NCBI GenBank assembly: GCA_964489425.1
Contig: CAZAYP010000011.1
Span: 1-64,000 of the forward strand
Length of the DNA stretch: 64,000 nucleotides
DNA from: CAZAYP01 sp964489425 [NCBI: uncultured Verrucomicrobiota bacterium]
Lineage (GTDB): Bacteria > Verrucomicrobiota > Kiritimatiellia > RZYC01
Direction of reading: 5' to 3'
The notes beneath the pieces were generated by a model, which worked only from the letters and a program-made list of their open reading frames with translations, was not told where the DNA came from and did not search any database. Position numbers and translations under genes: made by a program. Below are positions 58,713-64,000 of this stretch, in pieces. Position 1 is the first letter of the stretch; each line of letters begins with the position of its first letter.

Positions 58713-61700
58713 CCGCCCTGGCCGCGCTGGCCGCCGCCGGGCTGGCCTTCCCCGCCCCCGCCGCCGCGGCGGCCTGGCAGGACAAGGTCGCACCCGAAGT
58801 GCTGTTGGCGCTGAACACGGACCAGCCGGTCGAGTTCCTGGTGCTCATGGACCGTCAGGCGGATCTCGCCGGTGCGCTCCAGTTCAAGACCAAGCGCGAA
58901 AAAGGGCGTTATGTTTTTAACCGCCTGCGTGCCACGGCGGAACGCGAACAGGCGCCGTTGCTGGCGGAGTTGCGGGCCGCCGGCGCGGAATGCCAGCCGT
59001 TCTGGATCGCCAGCTTCGTGCGCGCGCGCGGCGGCCGGTCAGCCCTGGCGGCCGCGGCCGGCCGGCCCGAGGTGCGGCAGGTGTACGCCAACCCCATGCT
59101 GCGCATCGCGCTCGAGCCGCCGGATGCGGCCGGCGCCGATCGGCCGGACGCGCCGACAGCCGCCGAATGGAACATCGCCAAGGTCAATGCCACGGGCGTG
59201 TGGGCGCTCGGGTTCACCGGCCAGGGCGCGGTCCTCGGCGGCGTGGACACGGGCTACAGCTGGACCCACCCGGCCCTGCAGAACCAGTACCGCGGCTGGA
59301 GCAACGGCGCCGCCGACCACGCCTATAACTGGCACGACGCCGTGCACTCCGGCGGCGGCGGGTGCGGCGCCAACAGCCCCGCGCCCTGCGATGACGACAC
59401 CCACGGCACCCACACCATGGGCACCATGCTCGGCGACGACGGCGCCGGCAACCAGATCGGCATGGCGCCGGGCGCGCGCTGGGTCGGGTGCCGCTGCATG
59501 AACGTGGGCTACGGCACGCCGGCCATGTACCTGGAATGCCTGCAATGGATGCTGGCGCCCACGGACACCAACAACGCCAACGCCAACCCGGACCTGGCGC
59601 CGCACGCGATCAATAACTCGTGGGGCTGCATCACGTCCGAAGGCTGCACTGATCCCAGCATTCTCGACCAGGCCATCCGCAACCTGCGCGCCGCCGGGAT
59701 CATGGTCGTGGTGTCCGCAGGCAACAGCGGGTCCAGTTGCAGCTCAGTCAATGATCCGCCCGCGCTGAGCGATGCCAGCACCTCGGTGGGCAACACGGAT
59801 TCCTCCGACAACATCGCGGCCTCCAGCAGCCGCGGGCCGGTGACCGTGGACGGCAGCCAGCGGCTCAAGCCGGACATCTCCGCGCCCGGCACCGGCATCC
59901 GCTCCAGCGTGCCCGGCGGCGGCTACGGCACCAAGTCCGGCACCAGCATGGCCGCGCCGCACGTGGCTGGGCTCGCGGCGCTGATCATCTCCGCCAACCC
60001 CGACCTGGCCGGCGACGTGGACACGCTCGAAAGGATCATGGAGCAAACCGCGTTGCCGCGCACCAGCGCGCAGACCTGCGGCAGCGTCCCGGGATCGCAG
60101 GTGCCCAACAACACGTTCGGCCATGGCCGGATCGATGCCTATGCCGCGGTCACGACCGCACTGGCCATGGCCAGTGCCGGCGCGCCCGGCGGCGTCACGA
60201 TCACCCCGGCCCAACCCGTGGCCCAGTTCAACCGCGCCACGTGGCTCCAGGCGCAATCCGCCGGCGCGCCGCCCCTGCATTACCAATGGTTCCAAGGCGC
60301 GGCCGGCGCCACCAACCTACCGGCGGGGCTGGACGCCGCGGAGTTCCAGACCCCCCAACTCGCCGACGACGTTGCGTTCTGGGTACGCGTCACCAACCAC
60401 CTGGGCGCGGCCGACAGCGGCGCCGTCACGGTGCGCGTCTGCGGCGCGGCCGCCGCGATTTTCTACGTGGCCCAGGCCGGCGACGCCACGCCGCCCTACA
60501 CCAACTGGGCCACGGCGGCCCACGCCATCCAGGACGCCGTGGGCCAGGCAACGGACGGCGACCTGGTCCTGGTGACCAACGGGTTCTACAACCTCGGCTC
60601 CGGAACTGCGCCGGACGGGTTGAACAGCCGCGTGGCCCTGACTCGGCCCATCACCGTGCGCAGCGTCAACGGCCCGGCCGCGACCGTGATCGCGGGCGCC
60701 GGGCCCATCGGCGTGGACGCGGTCCGGGGCGTTTACGTGACCAACGGCGCGGTGCTGGCAGGATTCACCGTCAGCAACGGCTGCACGCTGGCCGGCGGCG
60801 CGGCCGCGGCCCAGCGCGGCGGCGGCGTGCGCGCGGAAACCGACGGTGAGCTCCGCAACTGCCGGCTGGTCAACAATGCGGCCAACGATGCGGGCGGCGG
60901 AGTGGCCGGCGGCCGCTTGTTTTCCTGCGTGCTGCGCGACAACGCGGCCAAGTTCGGCGCCGGCGCGTGGAACAGCTACCTGTACGCCTGCACCCTCAGC
61001 AGCAACACCGCGCCCGTGGACGGCGTGGGCGGCGGCGCGGCCGACAGCCGGCTGGCCAACTGCCTGGTGGTGCATAACCGCGCCGGCGCCGGCGCCGGGT
61101 GCAGCGTCTGCGACCTGCGCCATTGCACCATCAGCGACAACGTCGCGCCGGCCGCCGGCCTGGGCGCCGGGCTGTTCGGCGGCGCGGCCGCCAACACGAT
61201 TGCGTTTTACAACCTGCGCGGCGCGGCGGCGGACGACGCGTACCAGGGCCGGTTCACCTCCGGATGCCTGGCCCGGGACCCCGGCGGGATGGGTAACACC
61301 ACCAACGATCCGCAATTTGTCGATCGGCCGGCCGGCAACTACCAACTGGCCTCCAACTCGCCCTGCATCGACACTGCCGCCACGGCGAGCGGCCTGCCTG
61401 ACGACCTGCTGGGCGTGGCCCGGCCGCTGGACGGCCGCAACCTGGGCGTGGCCGCCTATGACATGGGCGCTTACGAGTTTGTGCACCCGCTGGCGGACAC
61501 GGATGGCGACCGCCAGGGCGACGCGGACGAGGTCGTGGCCGGCACCGACCCCACGCGCGCCACCTCGTTCTTTGCCATCGCCGGGGCGCAGATCCTCGCG
61601 GCCACCAACCTCACGCTGGCGTGGGAAGGCATGCCGGCGCGGCAATACTCCGTGTATGCCACGCCGCGGCTCGTGCCGGACACGGCCTGGAGCAACCTGA

Positions 61701-61807
61701 CCGGCGCCCAACCCCTGCAAGGCGCGGGCGCCACCCTGTGGTTCCAGTTGCCGAGCGACGGCGTCACCCAGCAGTTTTACCGCCTGCGCGTGGAGCCGAC
61801 GGACTGA
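58655..61807 (+). CDS. Secreted subtilisin-like serine protease with beta-helix region and C-terminal FYR domain
   Basis: The 1050-residue protein has a signal peptide whose n-region (MTHFPNIGKNHPRFSKHWKT) is encoded by the palindrome array, with core ALAALAAAGLAFPAPAAAAA. An inhibitor-like propeptide covers about 45-165. The S8 catalytic domain has D198 (GGVDTGYSW), H250 (DTHGTHTMG) and S431 (SGTSMAAPHVAG). From about 505 an Ig-like domain leads to a beta-helix/polymorphic region (GGGVRAETDGELRNCRLVNN, GGGAADSRLANCLVVHNRAG). The ADTDGDRQGDADE Ca-type repeat and the shared C-terminal domain (LTLAWEGMPARQYSVYATPR through FYRLRVEPTD) finish it. The start is the only in-frame ATG placing the signal peptide. 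Confidence 0.9.
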   Translation: MTHFPNIGKNHPRFSKHWKTALAALAAAGLAFPAPAAAAAWQDKVAPEVLLALNTDQPVEFLVLMDRQADLAGALQFKTKREKGRYVFNRLRATAEREQAPLLAELRAAGAECQPFWIASFVRARGGRSALAAAAGRPEVRQVYANPMLRIALEPPDAAGADRPDAPTAAEWNIAKVNATGVWALGFTGQGAVLGGVDTGYSWTHPALQNQYRGWSNGAADHAYNWHDAVHSGGGGCGANSPAPCDDDTHGTHTMGTMLGDDGAGNQIGMAPGARWVGCRCMNVGYGTPAMYLECLQWMLAPTDTNNANANPDLAPHAINNSWGCITSEGCTDPSILDQAIRNLRAAGIMVVVSAGNSGSSCSSVNDPPALSDASTSVGNTDSSDNIAASSSRGPVTVDGSQRLKPDISAPGTGIRSSVPGGGYGTKSGTSMAAPHVAGLAALIISANPDLAGDVDTLERIMEQTALPRTSAQTCGSVPGSQVPNNTFGHGRIDAYAAVTTALAMASAGAPGGVTITPAQPVAQFNRATWLQAQSAGAPPLHYQWFQGAAGATNLPAGLDAAEFQTPQLADDVAFWVRVTNHLGAADSGAVTVRVCGAAAAIFYVAQAGDATPPYTNWATAAHAIQDAVGQATDGDLVLVTNGFYNLGSGTAPDGLNSRVALTRPITVRSVNGPAATVIAGAGPIGVDAVRGVYVTNGAVLAGFTVSNGCTLAGGAAAAQRGGGVRAETDGELRNCRLVNNAANDAGGGVAGGRLFSCVLRDNAAKFGAGAWNSYLYACTLSSNTAPVDGVGGGAADSRLANCLVVHNRAGAGAGCSVCDLRHCTISDNVAPAAGLGAGLFGGAAANTIAFYNLRGAAADDAYQGRFTSGCLARDPGGMGNTTNDPQFVDRPAGNYQLASNSPCIDTAATASGLPDDLLGVARPLDGRNLGVAAYDMGAYEFVHPLADTDGDRQGDADEVVAGTDPTRATSFFAIAGAQILAATNLTLAWEGMPARQYSVYATPRLVPDTAWSNLTGAQPLQGAGATLWFQLPSDGVTQQFYRLRVEPTD

Positions 61808-61813
61808 ACCGGC

Positions 61814-62833
61814 ATGGCGCACCGATCAGAGACCATCAAGATCCGGGTGCTCAAGGCGCTGGAAAACATTTCCGGCGCGGCGGGCGCCGCGCGCCTGGCG
61901 GCGGAACTGGCCCAGATGGGCATGCACCTCCAGCCGCGCACCGTGCGCAAGTACCTGCTTGATCTGGATCGGGATGGGCTGACCCGCTGCGTCGGGCGGC
62001 GCCAGGGCCGGGAGCTGACGCCGCGCGGCCGCGAGGAACTGGAACATGCGCAAGTCCTGCGCAAAGTCGGGTTCATCGCCGCGCGGGTGGATGCGCTGGC
62101 CTACCGCATGACGCTGGACGCGGACACGGGCGCAGGCACGGTCATCGCCAACCTGGCCACGATCGCGCGCGACGACCTGCACCGCGCCCTGGTGTTCATG
62201 GAACCAGTGCTGGCGCCACGGTTAGGCCTGGGCGGCAAGCTGGCCATCGGGCTGGAAAAGGAAACCCTGGGCGGGATCACGGTGGCCGGCGGCCAGGTGC
62301 TGATCGGCACCATCTGCAGCGTGGCCATCAACGGCATCCTGCTCAAGCACGGCATCCCGGTGGTTTCGCGGTTTGGCGGCCTGGTGGAGATGAAGAACCA
62401 CGCGCCGGTGCGGTTTGTGGAGCTGATGGAATACCGCGGCACCACGCTGGATCCGCTGGAAATCTACATTCGCGCGGGCATGACCCGGGTGAGCGACTAC
62501 GCCCGGACCGGGTCCGGGATCATCGGCGCCAGCTTCCGCGAGGTGCCCTCCGTGGCGCTCCCCGCGGTGCAGCACCTGCAGAAAAAGATGCAGCGGCTGG
62601 CGCTGCCGGCGATCATCGCCGTGGGCCGGCCCGGCCTGCCGTTGCTGGATATCCCGGTGCCCGAAGGCAGCCTCGGCATCCTCGTGGCCGGGGGCATCAA
62701 CCCCATGGCGGCTTTGGGCGAGCGCGGCGTGCCTGTGACCATGTGGTCCCTGGCGGCGCTTGAGGAGTTCGGCCGGTTCCAGGATTTTGCCACGGCCGCG
62801 CTCAAAGGCCGGCGCAGCTACTACATCGATTGA
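61814..62833 (+). CDS. NrpR-like transcriptional regulator (DUF128)
   Basis: The 339-residue protein has an N-terminal winged helix (about 1-70): SETIKIRVLKALENISGAAG, LQPRTVRKYLLDLDRDGLTR and LTPRGREELEHAQVL. One NrpR regulatory (DUF128) domain covers about 75-335: KVGFIAARVDALAYRM, GGITVAGGQVLIGTICSVAI, GGLVEMKNHAPVRFVELMEY and LGILVAGGINPMAALGERGV. In methanogens NrpR represses nitrogen-fixation and glutamine synthetase genes and is released by 2-oxoglutarate. The gene starts 6 nt after the subtilisin stop, with no ribosome site. Its regulon here is unknown and no nitrogen gene is in the window. Confidence 0.85.
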   Translation: MAHRSETIKIRVLKALENISGAAGAARLAAELAQMGMHLQPRTVRKYLLDLDRDGLTRCVGRRQGRELTPRGREELEHAQVLRKVGFIAARVDALAYRMTLDADTGAGTVIANLATIARDDLHRALVFMEPVLAPRLGLGGKLAIGLEKETLGGITVAGGQVLIGTICSVAINGILLKHGIPVVSRFGGLVEMKNHAPVRFVELMEYRGTTLDPLEIYIRAGMTRVSDYARTGSGIIGASFREVPSVALPAVQHLQKKMQRLALPAIIAVGRPGLPLLDIPVPEGSLGILVAGGINPMAALGERGVPVTMWSLAALEEFGRFQDFATAALKGRRSYYID

Positions 62834-62918
62834 TACCATTCCCGCGTGAAATTGGGTATATAATCCTCAACGGACTTGGCACCAGGCATCTGGTCATGGA
62901 ATTGAGAACAAGCATACG

Positions 62919-62964
62919 AGCTCCCCTCCTTTGCAAGGAGGGGTGGCCGCAGGCCGGGGTGGTT
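62919..62964 (+). repeat. REP-like hairpin unit 7
   Basis: AGCTCCCCTCCTTTGCAAGG then AGGGGTGGCCGCAGGCCGGG and GTGGTT: same orientation as unit 3. Confidence 0.75.
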
Positions 62965-63008
62965 GTGGATGGTTCGCGCCCCAAATTCGCGGTGGTAGGT
63001 ATCCGCTT

Positions 63009-63057
63009 CAACCGCCCCACCCTTCGGGTCCCCCCGCCTTGAAAAGGCGGGGAGCCC
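63009..63057 (-). repeat. REP-like hairpin unit 8
   Basis: CAACCGCCCCACCCTTCGGG then CCGCCTTGAAAAGGCGGGGA: inverted relative to unit 7, with compensating stem changes (CCGCC/GGCGG in place of CTCC/GGAG). Confidence 0.7.
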
Positions 63058-63118
63058 AGATACGTACCGATCCTCATGCAAAAATGGAATGAGCCAGCAC
63101 GGCGGCCGCCACCCCGGC

Positions 63119-64000
63119 TTACGCGCCGGCGAGCCGCATGCGTTTCTGCTTGAGGGTGACCAGCAGCATGGCGATGCCGCCCAGCACCCCGAACCCGGCC
63201 ATGATCGCGTACCAGAACGTGTAGCCGTACTGCTCCTTGGTCGCGTCCAGGACCCGGCCGGTGATCAGCAGCGAGATCGCGCCGCCGTAATACTGGAAGG
63301 AATCGATCACCCCGCCCGCGAACCCCGCCATCTTCTTGCCGCCAATGTCCATGGGCGCGGCCGCGCCGACCACCGAATGGGTCGAGTTGGCCGTGAACGA
63401 GATCATCACCAGGAACATGCAGCCGAGGAAGATCCCCAGGGGCGTCGGGCCCACCACGCCGCTCAGGAGCACCATCGCGGCACAACTGATCACCACCGCC
63501 TCGAGGAAATACAGGCCCATGGCCACGGGCGAGCGGTGACCCTTGAAGAACTTGTCCGACACCCAGCCAGACAGGAACGACCCGAGCACCGCCACCATGG
63601 GCATGAGCGAGAGCGTGATCTTGGCCGCCGCGGGGATGTTGGTCTTCATGTCAAAGCCCAACTCGTCCTTGAAATACAGGATGGCGAGCTGATCGGAGCT
63701 GGTGCGGACAGCGCCGGTGCAGGCGTAGGCCGCGGCATAAAACCACACCAGCGGGTGCATGAAAATCGTCACGAACGATTCTTTCAGGCTCACGGTCACG
63801 CCCGCCGAGTCGTCGAGCTCGTCCTTGATCGCGCCGGGGAACCCGGCGTCATCCGGCGACTGCTTGGCGGCCAGGGCCATGAAGATGGCGCAGGCGGCGG
63901 TAAAAATGGGCGGAATGCGGAACAGCCAGCGCCAGTCGCCGGCCGGCACGAACAACGGCCAGAACATGAAACCCGCGAGGATGATCGGCGCCAGGTTACT
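63119..64000 (-). CDS. GlpT/UhpT-type MFS transporter, 5' end truncated by the window
   Basis: The C-terminal 293 residues are present; the reading frame is open to base 64000, so the true start lies outside. The segment MFWPLFVPAGDWRWLFRIPP and about seven hydrophobic helices, with VLGSFLSGWVSDKFFKGHRS as the MFS GxxxDxxxxGRR-like loop in the second half, fit the organophosphate:phosphate antiporter group (glycerol-3-phosphate, hexose-phosphate). TANSTHSVVGAAAPMDIGGK matches the conserved GlpT segment. The substrate is not determined. It converges on the NrpR-like gene across a REP-containing spacer. Confidence 0.85.
   Translation of the reverse strand, partial: SNLAPIILAGFMFWPLFVPAGDWRWLFRIPPIFTAACAIFMALAAKQSPDDAGFPGAIKDELDDSAGVTVSLKESFVTIFMHPLVWFYAAAYACTGAVRTSSDQLAILYFKDELGFDMKTNIPAAAKITLSLMPMVAVLGSFLSGWVSDKFFKGHRSPVAMGLYFLEAVVISCAAMVLLSGVVGPTPLGIFLGCMFLVMISFTANSTHSVVGAAAPMDIGGKKMAGFAGGVIDSFQYYGGAISLLITGRVLDATKEQYGYTFWYAIMAGFGVLGGIAMLLVTLKQKRMRLAGA

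Larger units (their letters stand above)
62834..63118. other. Convergent spacer with two REP-like units
   Basis: The 285-bp gap between the NrpR-like gene and the converging MFS gene holds REP-like units 7 and 8 as an inverted pair. A perfect TATATAAT lies at about 62865-62873, but no -35 or gene fits it. No gene is seen. Confidence 0.6.

Noticed and set aside
62830-63042. 70-codon open frame and the TATATAAT box near 62868
   Set aside because: The frame runs through a REP-like unit, and no -35 or downstream gene fits the box; the region lies between convergent genes.

Overview
The window is a 64 kb, GC-rich bacterial chromosome segment with dense coding and many short operons whose genes overlap as ATGA or GTGA. 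I see no rRNA, tRNA, phage, insertion sequence or CRISPR array. Several traits suggest the PVC superphylum, most likely a Kiritimatiellota or Verrucomicrobiota relative. These are many large secreted proteins with a shared C-terminal domain ending in F/Y-Y/F-R-L/V/I, beta-helix proteins sharing an APAPxMKTLDQ N-terminal motif, a GHL10/DUF187 hydrolase, a lone DNA topoisomerase VI B subunit, and 31-bp-spaced TTTTCCAAACATTGGAAAA palindromes. The assignment is an inference from gene content; no ribosomal marker is present.

Layout. 1-4 kb (minus): an N-terminal gene fragment, an rdgC-like gene, a small proline-rich membrane protein, and flhG and flhF for polar flagellum placement. 4-7 kb (plus): two secreted proteins, one GH64-like and one SGNH-like. 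7-15 kb (minus): a LysE exporter, an LpoB/COG3014 lipoprotein pair, the polyamine ABC operon potABCD, and an FMN-protein pair. 15-20 kb (plus): a FmdB zinc ribbon, folE coupled to a GHL10 hydrolase, and two membrane proteins. 20-27.6 kb (minus): a copper/silver-type efflux operon (YHS protein, CusC, CusB, CusA), separated from the converging genes by a 340-bp hexamer repeat array. 27.6-32.5 kb (minus): a PhnP-like hydrolase, a secreted EEP nuclease and Top6B. 32.6-39.4 kb (plus): a CAP/BACON protein, a lipoprotein, a GH57 enzyme, a repeat-rich spacer and two glycosyltransferases. 39.4-44 kb: a TMTC-like TPR membrane protein, an unknown protein, and an NCS2 permease with a Cache protein. 44-48 kb (plus): two paralogous beta-helix proteins and a GW-repeat protein. 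48-52.6 kb (minus): a three-subunit xanthine dehydrogenase-type enzyme and a trailing secreted protein. 52.8-55.8 kb: a TRAP transporter whose receptor gene converges on its permease genes. 56-58.4 kb (plus): metY-metX. 58.4-62.8 kb (plus): repeats, a large subtilisin and an NrpR-like regulator. 63.1 kb to the end (minus): a truncated GlpT-type MFS transporter.

The encoded physiology is heterotrophic: polyamine, nucleobase, 2-oxoacid-type and phosphate-ester uptake, methionine synthesis by direct sulfhydrylation, heavy-metal efflux, polysaccharide enzymes and a large secreted proteome. The least explained signals are non-coding. Two three-copy arrays of a 19-bp palindrome have an exact 31-bp period, both at the 5' ends of secreted-protein genes. 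Two TCGNNN hexamer arrays fill intergenic gaps, and eight REP-like hairpin units lie in spacers. A recurring -35/-10 element ends 5-7 nt before start codons that lack a Shine-Dalgarno site, which suggests leaderless mRNAs at the head of several transcription units.
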